Positions 1-8,005 of a stretch of DNA of 64,000 nt are shown here, one piece after another. The notes under the pieces were generated by a model, which was not told where the DNA came from, searched no databases, and saw nothing but the letters and a program-made list of their open reading frames with translations. The position numbers and the translations under genes are program-made. Within the stretch, counting starts at the first letter, position 1, and every line of letters starts with the position of its first letter. The DNA is taken from positions 64,115 to 128,114 of the forward strand of contig NZ_PIOC01000023.1 of NCBI RefSeq assembly GCF_003369575.1. The letters run 5' to 3'. The DNA is from Oceanobacillus arenosus (lineage in GTDB: Bacteria; Bacillota; Bacilli; Bacillales; Amphibacillaceae).

Positions 1-279
1 GCCGATATTGACAAATGCCCCTAACTTTGGAATAACCTCAACAACTTCTGCCCAGTCATATGCATCCATTTGCACTGTAGGAATTGTCGTTGTTGCTGCG
101 ATATTTTCCTTTTTGTCATTATAGAGGAAGACTTCCACTTCTTGATTTTCTTCTAGTTCATGGTCTGTTTCATTATGATGGAGGAGTGCATCTTCTCCGG
201 CCTTTGATAATACATACCCTGTTTCAATTTTACGTAGTACGTCCATTGTTTGGACCGTGCCAATTCGTAGTAAGTTCAT
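1..279 (-). CDS. cvfB: CvfB/YitL-like S1-domain RNA-binding protein (N-terminal part)
   Basis: Only the first 93 codons lie in the window; the gene runs off the left edge. The product begins MNLLRIGTVQTMDVLRKIET and continues with a small beta-rich segment, as in the CvfB/YitL family of S1-type RNA-binding proteins. In staphylococci this family affects expression of virulence genes; in Bacillus the role is poorly defined. The ATG at 279 is preceded by an AAAGAAGGG ribosome site. The gene sits behind a leader of about 300 nt with its own promoter and a terminator-like hairpin, so its expression may be controlled in the leader. The family call rests on recognition of the N-terminus only. Confidence 0.75.
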   Translation of the reverse strand, partial: MNLLRIGTVQTMDVLRKIETGYVLSKAGEDALLHHNETDHELEENQEVEVFLYNDKKENIAATTTIPTVQMDAYDWAEVVEVIPKLGAFVNIG

Positions 280-313
280 TTTAATTTACCCTTCTTTCAG
301 TCTATGTATTGGA

Positions 314-345
314 AAAGGGGTACCCTTTTATAAGAGTACCCCTTT
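314..345 (-). terminator. Hairpin just upstream of the cvfB-like gene (possible attenuator)
   Basis: AAAGGGGTAC (314-323) and GTACCCCTTT (336-345) form a perfect 10-bp stem with a 12-nt loop. Read on the minus strand the stem ends in CCCCTTTT, a short U-run, about 35 nt before the cvfB start. It lies inside the leader of that gene, so it could be an attenuator rather than the end of an upstream transcript; no minus-strand gene longer than 45 codons lies upstream. Confidence 0.45.
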
Positions 346-415
346 AATTATAAAGTAACACTAAAGTTTTATATATATTTTTTTAATCCCGATTAGCTTC
401 GGGTGGGAAATTTCA

Positions 416-560
416 GCATTGTAATTTCACTTTAACCGCGGTACATGTTCCACTGGGTGTTTCCTAACTTAAGCAACGCAAGCCCATCCTGCTCTTACGT
501 CCTTGCGACCCTTTAGTCGCGCCAGTGTGAATAAGCATCTTCAAAAACATTGTAGAATGC
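416..560 (-). ncRNA. Candidate structured leader RNA upstream of cvfB-like gene
   Basis: This block is clearly richer in G and C than its AT-rich surroundings and encodes no protein. On the minus strand GCATT (560-556) can pair with AATGC (420-416). Inside it CACTGG (527-522) pairs with CCAGTG (456-451). The interior holds two mutually exclusive hairpins, GCGAC/GTCGC (505-509/516-520) and CGCAAG/CTTGCG (477-482/502-507). A GTACCGCGG string recalls part of a T-box, but the full T-box motif is absent. I could not match it to a riboswitch class I know. Orientation is inferred from a minus-strand promoter just upstream and the downstream gene. Confidence 0.4.
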
Positions 561-589
561 CAGATCACTTTATGTTACTTAGATTATAT

Positions 590-618
590 ATATTCTCATA
601 GAAACATTCATTTGTCAA
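590..618 (-). promoter_or_regulatory. Putative promoter for the leader and cvfB-like gene
   Basis: On the minus strand a perfect TTGACA (618-613) is followed, 17 nt later, by GAATAT (595-590) preceded by TGA, an extended -10 arrangement. The predicted transcript would start near 583, just before the structured leader. A 9-bp inverted repeat (AGAAACATT at 600-608, AATGTTTCT at 617-625) overlaps the -35 and spacer and could be an operator. Confidence 0.45.
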
Positions 619-745
619 TGTTTCTCTAGAAAAATATTATGGTGTATCCTTTCTTGTATAGATCCATGATGATAATAGGTAAGAAAGGTAGAGACAAATG
701 ATTGAAAATAGGATGATAATCAAGGCTGGCTTGAATTTGATAAGA

Positions 746-883
746 TTAATGACGAAGAATAGGATTTGATTGGCAGGCTTCTAATAAAAAGAGATCATCA
801 TAAACGAAGCCGATTTTCTTTCCTTCGAGTACGATTTTTCCTAATTCGTTTTCCAGCTCGCGAATCTGCCAATCCTTATACAC
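746..883 (-). other. Candidate 45-codon ORF or gene remnant
   Basis: A 45-codon frame reads VYKDWQIRELENELGKIVLE and later IGFVYDDLFLLEACQ before a TAA. Its amino-acid mix looks protein-like. The only possible start is a GTG at 883 with no ribosome site, while the frame stays open for about 27 further codons upstream. It may be the tail of a decayed gene between the cvfB-like and AEC genes. I do not recognise the family. Confidence 0.2.
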
Positions 884-972
884 AATATGTATAATGATGT
901 AAACTGAAAATGTAAAAAAATACAAAATAAGATTGTAGATATGGTAAACTATTAAATAGTTCTATAGAAGAA

Positions 973-1036
973 GTTCAAAAAGTCCGATGATACGGACAGA
1001 TGGTATTCCACTGCCATTACGTACCGCTTTTTGAAC
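973..1036 (+). promoter_or_regulatory. Folded leader (possible three-way junction) before AEC transporter
   Basis: GTTCAAAAAG (973-982) and CTTTTTGAAC (1027-1036) form a perfect 10-bp closing stem. Within it TCCG/CGGA (983-986/993-996) and ATGG/CCAT (1000-1003/1014-1017) give two arms, so the roughly 64 nt could fold as a three-way junction ending 26 nt before the chosen start codon. It is too compact for a T-box and matches no riboswitch I recognise. A second oddity is ACTATTAAAT on both sides (about 948 and 1041). Confidence 0.35.
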
Positions 1037-1062
1037 GCGCACTATTAAATGGAGATGTTGAA

Positions 1063-1959
1063 ATGAGTTTATTTCTTAATGTAATATTGCCAATCATGGT
1101 TATTTTCGCAGCGGGATTTGCATTGCAGCGAATTCGTGTTCTAGATGTAAAATCTGTGTCTGCAGTAACGCTATACATACTATCGCCTTGTCTCGTTTTC
1201 ACGTCGCTTTATGATGCGAAATTTGATAGTGGGTATATTATCATTATCGTCTATATGTTTTCGTTGTTCTTTATTATGGTATTAATTAATAAGATTTTAG
1301 CGAAAATATTTAAATGGCCGGCAAATATTGAAAGTGCATCAATCCTTGCGACTGGTTTTATGAACGCAGGAAATTATGGACTTCCAGTTGTTTTATTTAG
1401 CGTTGGACCGCAAGCATTGCCATATGCGGTATTTATCATGGTTGTACAAGGAATACAAAATAATTTCTTTGGTGTCTATTATGCATCACGGAGTTCAAAA
1501 GGGATGAAGTATGCATTACGTAATGTCATGAAAATGCCAACGACCTATGCAACGATTCTTGCGTTTCTATTCCAAGCGTTTTCCGTTGAAGTGCCAGAGT
1601 CATTTCACTCGGTGCTAGCAATGGTGGGGGATGCGGCAATTCCGGTTATGATGATTATGCTTGGGATGCAACTTGGTTCGTTGACAGGCATCAAATTAAA
1701 CTGGCAGGTGATAACGTCGGCAGTGACGTTGAAGATGATTGCAGCACCACTTATTGCATCAGGATTTGTCCTATTATTTAATGTTGATCCTTTAATTGGT
1801 CTCGTACTAATAATCATCTCTGCAATGCCAACTGCAGCTACGACAACAATGTATGCAATCGAATTTGATACAGAGCCAGAGCTAGTTTCGAGCATCACGT
1901 TCATAGCGACAGCGTTAAGTATTGTGACCGTAACAATCCTGTTAAATATTATTGCTTAA
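1063..1959 (+). CDS. AEC-family (auxin efflux carrier-like) transporter
   Basis: A 298-residue integral membrane protein with about ten hydrophobic segments, matching the AEC/malonate-type carrier family, whose bacterial members move small organic anions across the cytoplasmic membrane. It starts MSLFLNVILPIMVIFAAGFA. The ATG at 1063 is preferred over an in-frame ATG at 1000, because GGAG lies 8 nt before it and because the extra 21 codons would lie inside a strong RNA stem and read as non-membrane sequence. The central loop around residues 135-155 (GIQNNFFGVYYAS) is polar, as expected between two five-helix halves. Substrate unknown. The folded leader suggests post-transcriptional control. 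Confidence 0.85.
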   Translation: MSLFLNVILPIMVIFAAGFALQRIRVLDVKSVSAVTLYILSPCLVFTSLYDAKFDSGYIIIIVYMFSLFFIMVLINKILAKIFKWPANIESASILATGFMNAGNYGLPVVLFSVGPQALPYAVFIMVVQGIQNNFFGVYYASRSSKGMKYALRNVMKMPTTYATILAFLFQAFSVEVPESFHSVLAMVGDAAIPVMMIMLGMQLGSLTGIKLNWQVITSAVTLKMIAAPLIASGFVLLFNVDPLIGLVLIIISAMPTAATTTMYAIEFDTEPELVSSITFIATALSIVTVTILLNIIA

Positions 1960-2022
1960 GGCCGTTTCAAATATTAACCAACGATAAGACAAGAAATATT
2001 GTACATTAATGGGGGAGAAAGA

Positions 2023-3483
2023 ATGGTAGCAGAAGGAATGCATAATCAACAACCAGTTGAACAGTCTGAGTCAATAACTGCAACCCAGCAATTTCTTTTT
2101 CCGTTCCTATTAAAGGATGGTAAAATTGAAGCTTTTATAAAGAGGCTTCAACAAGGGGATTTCACCTTCTTTTCGGTAGAGGATAAGGAACAGCAGGATC
2201 AGTACTATGGAAGAATGAAAGTTTCTCATGCGAATTTAGAAACGTATTTTATGCCTAACATAGAACCGATACTGTTTCCTGATTCCATTCATGACAGAGA
2301 AGGATTGAGGAGATTCTCTAAGAATATGGATAGGGAATATAGCTTCGTGTCACCCCATCTTACGACAACCTTTGTAATTGCTTCTATTGATATTATTATT
2401 TGCCCGTTTCATATTGGATTAATGAATATTAGGGTTCATTTTCCTGAAGACTTAGCAACCAATGATATCTTGCATTTTGGTGATTTATTTCGGATGTTAA
2501 CGATAAATGAGGAAGAGGCTTTCAATGTAAAGGTTGGTTTAAATGAGGATTCTCTCTATTCGGTGAAGGATTTAATTTATCACGAATTGCTTCAAGAATT
2601 TACTGAGTATATCGATAATCGGAGTGCCGATAGTACAACCTATTTCGGAAGTTTGCCATTTTTTATTGATGAACGGATGTATGTGATTAGCTTTTTACCA
2701 CTAAATGAGGAAATTGAAATAACGGCGAAGGATTTATACCGTATTGGCGAGCTGAATGGGTATGATGCAAACGGTGAAGCTTATGTGGGTGCGTCAAACC
2801 CTGACTATATTCAGCGCTATTATGAGGAAAAAGTGTATGACAGATGGGGCGACACGACCTATTATGTGACGAGTGATACGCATTTTTCCTGTGTTACAAA
2901 AAAGAAGGGAGGGCTTGGTAAGCAATTATCACAGCAAATGTATGGCGAGCATTTTTACGGACTTCTTCTATTCTTCTATTATAAGCTCGTTTTATTAAAA
3001 CTGAGTCATGATTATTCTAAAGTCGAAGTAGAAAAAGATATGAGAAAAGTAGAGCTCCTGATGATAATGATAACGACATTCACTTCCAAATATTATCTGC
3101 CCGAAGTTAATAGTACATCAGCAGGCAAAGAAATTTTTAGAGATGTAAAAAGAATCTTTCGTATTGAGAAACTCTATGAAGATGTGAAGCATTCCTTAGC
3201 AATCCTTTATCAAAATCAGGATAAATGGGATGGGAAAAGACTAAATTATTTGATCCAAATTTTGACGATCTATACAGTGATTTCGGGGATTTTTGGAATG
3301 AACCTAGTGATTGAGGAGTTAGGTACCGGTCTAACGTTTTCTATCTTAAAAACCTACTCCATCTTTGAATGGCTCGTATTGGCTGTTACCCTTTCAGGGA
3401 TACTGATTTCACTCGCATTGGGATTCTTTTTCATTAAACGTTTTTTCGATGAAAAGAAAAGCAGAAAGCGTAGAATGTTTTAG
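2023..3483 (+). CDS. CorA-like membrane protein with GMN motif
   Basis: A 486-residue protein: a long N-terminal cytoplasmic part (about 1-400) and two C-terminal membrane segments. The first segment ends in IFGMN (GMN at about 425-427), the hallmark selectivity motif of CorA/MRS2 divalent-cation channels. The acidic MPEL-type loop that usually follows GMN is replaced by LVIEELGTG, and the N-terminal domain is larger and more divergent than in standard CorA proteins of about 315 residues. A role in Mg2+ or similar ion transport is plausible but unproven. The ATG at 2023 follows GGGGGAG; a TTG at 1999 has no such site. The SDR gene follows 40 nt downstream. Confidence 0.7.
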   Translation: MVAEGMHNQQPVEQSESITATQQFLFPFLLKDGKIEAFIKRLQQGDFTFFSVEDKEQQDQYYGRMKVSHANLETYFMPNIEPILFPDSIHDREGLRRFSKNMDREYSFVSPHLTTTFVIASIDIIICPFHIGLMNIRVHFPEDLATNDILHFGDLFRMLTINEEEAFNVKVGLNEDSLYSVKDLIYHELLQEFTEYIDNRSADSTTYFGSLPFFIDERMYVISFLPLNEEIEITAKDLYRIGELNGYDANGEAYVGASNPDYIQRYYEEKVYDRWGDTTYYVTSDTHFSCVTKKKGGLGKQLSQQMYGEHFYGLLLFFYYKLVLLKLSHDYSKVEVEKDMRKVELLMIMITTFTSKYYLPEVNSTSAGKEIFRDVKRIFRIEKLYEDVKHSLAILYQNQDKWDGKRLNYLIQILTIYTVISGIFGMNLVIEELGTGLTFSILKTYSIFEWLVLAVTLSGILISLALGFFFIKRFFDEKKSRKRRMF

Positions 3484-3523
3484 CATTGCAATTGAATCTA
3501 TTAAATTGGAGAGGTGAAAACGG

Positions 3524-4315
3524 ATGGATTTAAAATTACAAGGAAAATCAGTAATCGTAACTGCTGCAAGTAAGGGATTAGGCAAGGCAATCGCAATGGA
3601 GTTTGCCCGTGAAGGTGCTCATGTACTAATTAGTAGTCGCAACGCGGAATCACTACAAGCGACAATGGATGAAATTATAGAGGAAACTGGAAATAAGAAA
3701 ATCGATTATGCCGTTTGCGATATGAAAAATGTAGCAGATATAAATGCTTTAGCTGCAAAGGCAATTTTATGGAATGGAACCGTTGATGTGTTAATAAATA
3801 ATGCTGGGGGACCGCCAGCTGGACCATTCATGGAAATGACTGATGACGATTGGTATCATGCATTCGAATTAAATTTACTTAGTTTTGTAAGAATGATTCG
3901 CTCTGTTGTACCAACAATGCAAAAACAAAAGAGTGGTCATATTGTAAATCTTGCTTCCTCATCAATTAAAACAAGTCTTGATCAGCTAGTCCTTTCCAAT
4001 ACATTACGACCAGGCATTGTTGGATTAGCAAAGACATTGGCACAGGAGTTAAGTGTGGATAATATATTAATCAATACGGTTGGACCTGGAACGATTGAAA
4101 CGGACCGGATTTTAGACTTAAATCAATCGAAAGCGAATCAGCAAAATGTCGCAATCGATCAAATAAGAGATGAAGAAATAGAGAAAATCCCGATGAAACG
4201 ATATGGCAGGCCAGATGAATTTGCAAAGGCCGTTGTGTTCTTAGCATCTGGAGCAAACACGTATATTACCGGGCAATCATTAATCGTGGATGGTGGATTG
4301 GTGAAGGCATTATAG
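3524..4315 (+). CDS. SDR-family protein with substituted catalytic Tyr/Lys
   Basis: A 263-residue short-chain dehydrogenase/reductase fold protein. The NAD(P)-binding TAASKGLG glycine motif is near residue 13, followed by the INNAGG motif, and the C-terminal YITGQSLIVDGG segment is typical. The region that normally holds YxxxK reads LVLSN, so the catalytic Tyr and Lys are replaced by Leu and Asn, while the SSS before it keeps the active-site Ser region. A set of SDR proteins with this LSN-type signature exists, so it may be a genuine subfamily with altered chemistry. GGAGAGG precedes the ATG. A strong terminator follows at once. Confidence 0.8.
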   Translation: MDLKLQGKSVIVTAASKGLGKAIAMEFAREGAHVLISSRNAESLQATMDEIIEETGNKKIDYAVCDMKNVADINALAAKAILWNGTVDVLINNAGGPPAGPFMEMTDDDWYHAFELNLLSFVRMIRSVVPTMQKQKSGHIVNLASSSIKTSLDQLVLSNTLRPGIVGLAKTLAQELSVDNILINTVGPGTIETDRILDLNQSKANQQNVAIDQIRDEEIEKIPMKRYGRPDEFAKAVVFLASGANTYITGQSLIVDGGLVKAL

Positions 4316-4348
4316 GATGAAGCTGTGACTGCTTCATCCTTTTTTTTT
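4315..4348 (+). terminator. Rho-independent terminator after the SDR gene
   Basis: GGATGAAGC and GCTTCATCC form a perfect 9-bp stem with a 7-nt loop, followed by nine T residues. It separates the plus-strand SDR gene from the convergent ytaF. Confidence 0.93.
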
Positions 4349-4352
4349 CAGA

Positions 4353-4982
4353 TTAATAAATAATATTGACGATCCCGAGTCCGATAAGTAGTGCCGGTGG
4401 AAGTAGTGTTAATCGTTGTAATTTCTGATGCTGGGCTAATAAAATGCCAATACGCATACCGGAAAATAAAAATAATCCACTCATAGTCGCGATTAGAAAT
4501 GCAGTAAGTACCGGTGAGTATCCTAGCATTGATGCACCAATTCCAGCACCGAAGGCATCAAGTGAAAGTGCGAATCCAAGTAATACGGCCTCGCTAACAG
4601 AAATAATACCAGATTGGTCCAAATCCGCTTTATCTGGCGTGGAGAGCACCGTTTTAATATCGCTGAGGGTGGTAGAATTAGGGTCCGTTTCTGTAACCTG
4701 TTGCTTTCTCAATTTTGAACGAATGATATTTACAAGCGAAAATATTCCTAGTGTAATCAGGATGACACCACCAAAAATCTTTGCTGTGTCTGCTGAAATG
4801 AGGGTTTCAAGCACTTTTCCAATTGTCATTGCGGTCAATAATACAATGCCGGAGCAGACCATGATAATGAATAAAGCACGTAAAGGGACCTTGATTTTCT
4901 GCATGCCATACGTAATGCCAACCCCAAAACCATCTAGACTTACCGCAATCACTAATAAAAATAATCCAGTAAAATATAGCAT
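4353..4982 (-). CDS. ytaF: Sporulation membrane protein YtaF
   Basis: A 209-residue protein with two related membrane halves, each opening with a conserved small-residue helix: AVSLDGFGVGITYG near residue 13 and ALSLDAFGAGIGAS near residue 137. This duplicated SLDxFGxGI pattern is typical of YtaF, a sporulation-associated member of the MntP-like cation-exporter superfamily. The linker around residues 95-120 is hydrophilic. The function of YtaF is not well established; its presence suggests an endospore former. It is convergent with the SDR gene across a shared terminator region. Confidence 0.85.
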   Translation of the reverse strand: MLYFTGLFLLVIAVSLDGFGVGITYGMQKIKVPLRALFIIMVCSGIVLLTAMTIGKVLETLISADTAKIFGGVILITLGIFSLVNIIRSKLRKQQVTETDPNSTTLSDIKTVLSTPDKADLDQSGIISVSEAVLLGFALSLDAFGAGIGASMLGYSPVLTAFLIATMSGLFLFSGMRIGILLAQHQKLQRLTLLPPALLIGLGIVNIIY

Positions 4983-5103
4983 CGTATCATATCCTTCATG
5001 TAAATTCTAAGTTAGTTTATGGAAACAGGAGTAGGGATGTGAACAGAAGTTGAATATATTTATTAGGTATACCGTTAAAGCTATCACTAGGGGAGGGAAA
5101 GAT

Positions 5104-5229
5104 GCTCGCTCGAAATCAGTAGTCAGTCGCTTGAAATGTGTGGATGCCCGCTCGAAATCAGCAGCCCGTCGCTCTATTGAATGGATGTCCTGCTCGAATT
5201 GAGATAGTTATCGCTCGAATCAATATTAC
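5104..5229. repeat. Three imperfect tandem copies of a 42-bp unit
   Basis: GCTCGAAATCAG begins at 5108 and 5150 and the diverged GCTCGAATTGAG at 5192, an exact 42-bp spacing. Each unit also carries a downstream TCGCT-type core and a GGATG link in the first two. The block fills most of the 314-bp gap between divergent ytaF and topB and has no coding potential. I see no other gene in that gap. Confidence 0.8.
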
Positions 5230-5296
5230 ATGCTAACTTACATTGCTGTTTTATGTTAAAGTAACAATAGAGGTTTAAAAAGAGAGGATTTTTTAC

Positions 5297-7468
5297 ATGA
5301 GTAAAACGTTAGTTCTAGCAGAGAAACCTTCTGTTGGCCGTGATATTGCCCGGGTACTTGGGTGCAGTAAGAAGGGGAACGGCTATTTAGAGGGCTCAAA
5401 ATATATCGTGACATGGGCGCTTGGGCATTTAGTTACCTTGGCGGATCCAGAAACCTATGATGATAAATATAAAACATGGCGGATGGAAGACTTGCCAATG
5501 CTGCCTGTAAGTCTTAAACTTGTCGTGATGAAAAAGACTGGCAAGCAATTTAGTGCGGTTAAAACCCAAATTACTCGGAAGGACGTAACTGAGATTGTTA
5601 TTGCGACGGACGCTGGTCGTGAAGGTGAACTTGTTGCACGCTGGATCTTAGAGAAAGTCCATGTGAATAAGCCGATTAAACGTCTGTGGATTTCGTCAGT
5701 TACAGATAAAGCGATTCGCGATGGTTTCAACCAATTAAAACCGGGAAAAAATTATGAGAATCTATATGCTGCGGCTGTTGCTCGTTCGGAGGCAGATTGG
5801 TATGTTGGCTTAAATGCAACCCGTGCATTGACAACCAAATTCAATGCGCAGCTATCCGCTGGACGTGTGCAAACACCAACACTTGCAATGGTTGCAGCTA
5901 GAGAAGAAGAAATAAAACAATTCAAACCACGGAAATTTTATGGTATTGAAGCCAAAACAGATAAAGGATTTACATTAAGATGGCTGGATGAGAAAAATAA
6001 TTCAAGAATGTTTTCAAAAGAAAAAGCAGATGCCTTACTGAAGAAAATACAAAATAAGCCTGCAACAGTAATCAATGTAGAAAAGACATTTAAGAAGAAA
6101 TTCGCACCGCAGCTTTATGACTTAACAGAATTACAACGTGATGCCAATCGAATCTTTAATTTCTCAGGGAAACAGACCCTTTCAATTATGCAAAAGCTTT
6201 ACGAACAGCATAAGGTGCTAACGTATCCCCGTACAGATTCGCGTGTGATTACAACTGATATCGTGCCGACGTTGAAGGACCGTGTGAAGGCATGTGGTGT
6301 CGATCAGTACGCAAAGGCAGCTGCCAAGGCGTTACGTAAAGACTTCAAGCTAGGAAAATCAGTTGTCGATAATGCCAAAGTGTCTGATCACCATGCAATC
6401 ATTCCGACCGAACAACATGTCATCTTAGCTGAGCTAACAGATCAAGAACGCCGGATTTATGATCTTGTTGTCAAACGATTTTTGGCAGTGTTATCGGATC
6501 CGCATGAATATGAACAAACAACGATTCATGCACAAATTGAAAAAGAACATTTTCAAGCAAGAGGTAAGGTCATTAAAAAGCAAGGCTGGAAAGAAATTTA
6601 TGATAACCGCTTTGATGACGATGAGAATCATGATGACCAGCGTTTACCTGCAGTAGAGAAAGGGGATACCTTCAGCAACTTAAAGGTTATCCAAACTTCA
6701 GGTGAAACAAAACCACCGGAACGCTTTACAGAAGGGGCACTGCTTCAAGCAATGGAAAATCCTGTTCGCTATATGAGCTCTGACGAGAAGCATCTCGCAA
6801 ATACGATCAACCAGACTGGTGGGTTAGGAACCGTTGCAACACGTGCTGATATCATTGAAAAATTATTCAATAGCATGTCGATGGAATTGAAGGGCAAGCA
6901 TATATTCATAACATCAAAAGGTCGTCAATTGCTTGAACTTGTTCCAGAGGGCTTACGTTCACCTGCATTAACAGCAGAATGGGAACAGAAGCTTAGCCGG
7001 ATTGCAGATGGAAAACTAAGCAAGGCCAAGTTCATCGCAGAAATCAAAGAATATACAAAAGTGGCTGTTTCAGAAATTAAAGGTAATGATGATAAATTTA
7101 AGCATGATAACATCACGGGAACAAAATGCCCGAACTGTGGCAAGCTCATGCTGGAAGTTAGCAATAGAAATGGGCGAATGCTCGTTTGTCAGGATCGTGC
7201 CTGTGGACATAAGAAAAATATTGCAAAAGTAACGAATGCTCGGTGCCCAAATTGCCATAAGCGTCTAGAATTACGTGGTGAGGGTGATGGTCAAATGTTC
7301 ACCTGCTCATGTGGACACCGAGAGAAGCTTTCTACTTTTAATGAACGAAAACAACGCGAGAAGAAACATAAAGTGTCAAAAAGCGATGTGAACAAGTATT
7401 TAAAGAAACAAGATGATGGATTTGCGAATAATGCCCTTGCAGATGCACTTGCAAAGTGGAAAAAATAA
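5297..7468 (+). CDS. topB: DNA topoisomerase III
   Basis: A 723-residue type IA topoisomerase that passes single DNA strands and resolves recombination or replication intermediates. The N-terminal Toprim domain has Glu9 in LAEKPSVGRDIA and the acidic DAGREGE motif at about 105-111. The catalytic Tyr310 lies in LTYPRTDSR. The conserved GTVATRADIIEKLF segment follows near 525. The C-terminus carries two zinc-ribbon-like cysteine clusters (CPNCGK...CQDRACG and CPNCHK...CSCG) and a basic tail. Length fits Bacillus TopB. The ATG follows AGAGAGG. A terminator follows, so the gene is probably monocistronic. Confidence 0.96.
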   Translation: MSKTLVLAEKPSVGRDIARVLGCSKKGNGYLEGSKYIVTWALGHLVTLADPETYDDKYKTWRMEDLPMLPVSLKLVVMKKTGKQFSAVKTQITRKDVTEIVIATDAGREGELVARWILEKVHVNKPIKRLWISSVTDKAIRDGFNQLKPGKNYENLYAAAVARSEADWYVGLNATRALTTKFNAQLSAGRVQTPTLAMVAAREEEIKQFKPRKFYGIEAKTDKGFTLRWLDEKNNSRMFSKEKADALLKKIQNKPATVINVEKTFKKKFAPQLYDLTELQRDANRIFNFSGKQTLSIMQKLYEQHKVLTYPRTDSRVITTDIVPTLKDRVKACGVDQYAKAAAKALRKDFKLGKSVVDNAKVSDHHAIIPTEQHVILAELTDQERRIYDLVVKRFLAVLSDPHEYEQTTIHAQIEKEHFQARGKVIKKQGWKEIYDNRFDDDENHDDQRLPAVEKGDTFSNLKVIQTSGETKPPERFTEGALLQAMENPVRYMSSDEKHLANTINQTGGLGTVATRADIIEKLFNSMSMELKGKHIFITSKGRQLLELVPEGLRSPALTAEWEQKLSRIADGKLSKAKFIAEIKEYTKVAVSEIKGNDDKFKHDNITGTKCPNCGKLMLEVSNRNGRMLVCQDRACGHKKNIAKVTNARCPNCHKRLELRGEGDGQMFTCSCGHREKLSTFNERKQREKKHKVSKSDVNKYLKKQDDGFANNALADALAKWKK

Positions 7469-7474
7469 GAATGT

Positions 7475-7508
7475 GGGCTCTCCGTATGGTGGAGGGCTCT
7501 TTATTTTT
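7475..7508 (+). terminator. Terminator after topB
   Basis: GGGCTCTCC pairs with GGAGGGCTC (9 bp including two G-T wobbles) around a 7-nt loop and is followed by TTTATTTTT. Confidence 0.85.
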
Positions 7509-7606
7509 AATGATAAAAAATGCAGTTTACTTGCAATCAATCTCCATGTATCATTAAACTAAATAGGAAATCTTTTTTTATTAGTTTATAAGGAGGTAAT
7601 ACATAA

Positions 7607-7846
7607 ATGGCTTTTGTTATATTAGATCCATGTGGTCCTGAGAAGGCAGCGGAATGTGTTAGTGTCTGCCCGGTGGATTGTATTGAAGAAGGTTCAGATC
7701 AATTTTACATTGATCCAGACGTTTGTATAGATTGTGGTGCATGTAAGGCAGTTTGCCCTGTTTCGGCTATTGAAGAAGAGTATGATTTAAGACCTGATCA
7801 AGAAATCTTCTTAGAAAAGGCTGAGGAATTTTTCTTAAATCGGTAG
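7607..7846 (+). CDS. 4Fe-4S ferredoxin, two-cluster type
   Basis: A 79-residue ferredoxin. The second half has the classical CIDCGACKAVCP cluster motif (about residues 41-52). The first half has CGPEKAAECVSVCPVDC, an altered first cluster motif as in FdxA/7Fe-like ferredoxins, so it may bind one [4Fe-4S] plus one [3Fe-4S] or [4Fe-4S] cluster. It would carry electrons at low potential in the cytoplasm. AAGGAGG lies 9 nt before the ATG, a near-ideal ribosome site that fits high expression. It stands alone, with hairpins on both sides, so its redox partner is not shown by context. Confidence 0.92.
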   Translation: MAFVILDPCGPEKAAECVSVCPVDCIEEGSDQFYIDPDVCIDCGACKAVCPVSAIEEEYDLRPDQEIFLEKAEEFFLNR

Positions 7847-7867
7847 AATATCGTATGGAAATTAATA

Positions 7868-7925
7868 AATCCTCGATAAATGTGGACAGGTTATACTGTC
7901 GCATGCTATCGGGGATTTCATTTTG
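7868..7925 (+). terminator. Terminator-like hairpin after ferredoxin
   Basis: AATCCTCGATA pairs with TATCGGGGATT (one G-T wobble), enclosing an inner GACAG/CTGTC hairpin, followed by TTCATTTTG. Confidence 0.6.
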
Positions 7926-8005
7926 AGATATAGAAGTTATATTGTAGTAAAGTAAAAAGGAGACTATCGCTGGATTATATGCCGTTAACGCTCATGTTTT
8001 GAGGT

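Noticed and set aside
84-284. 66-codon plus-strand frame at the left edge
   Set aside because: It is the antisense of the cvfB-like start and its own composition (many His and Leu) is not protein-like; no ribosome site.
416-560. Known riboswitch classes or RNase P, tmRNA, SRP and 6S RNA for the cvfB leader
   Set aside because: I compared remembered core motifs (T-box, S-box, lysine, cobalamin, c-di-GMP, ydaO, M-box, glmS, ZTP and others) and found no convincing match.
973-1036. Hammerhead ribozyme or purine riboswitch for the three-way junction
   Set aside because: CCGATGA recalls the hammerhead CUGAUGA box, but the GAAA box is missing; purine-riboswitch loop sequences are absent.
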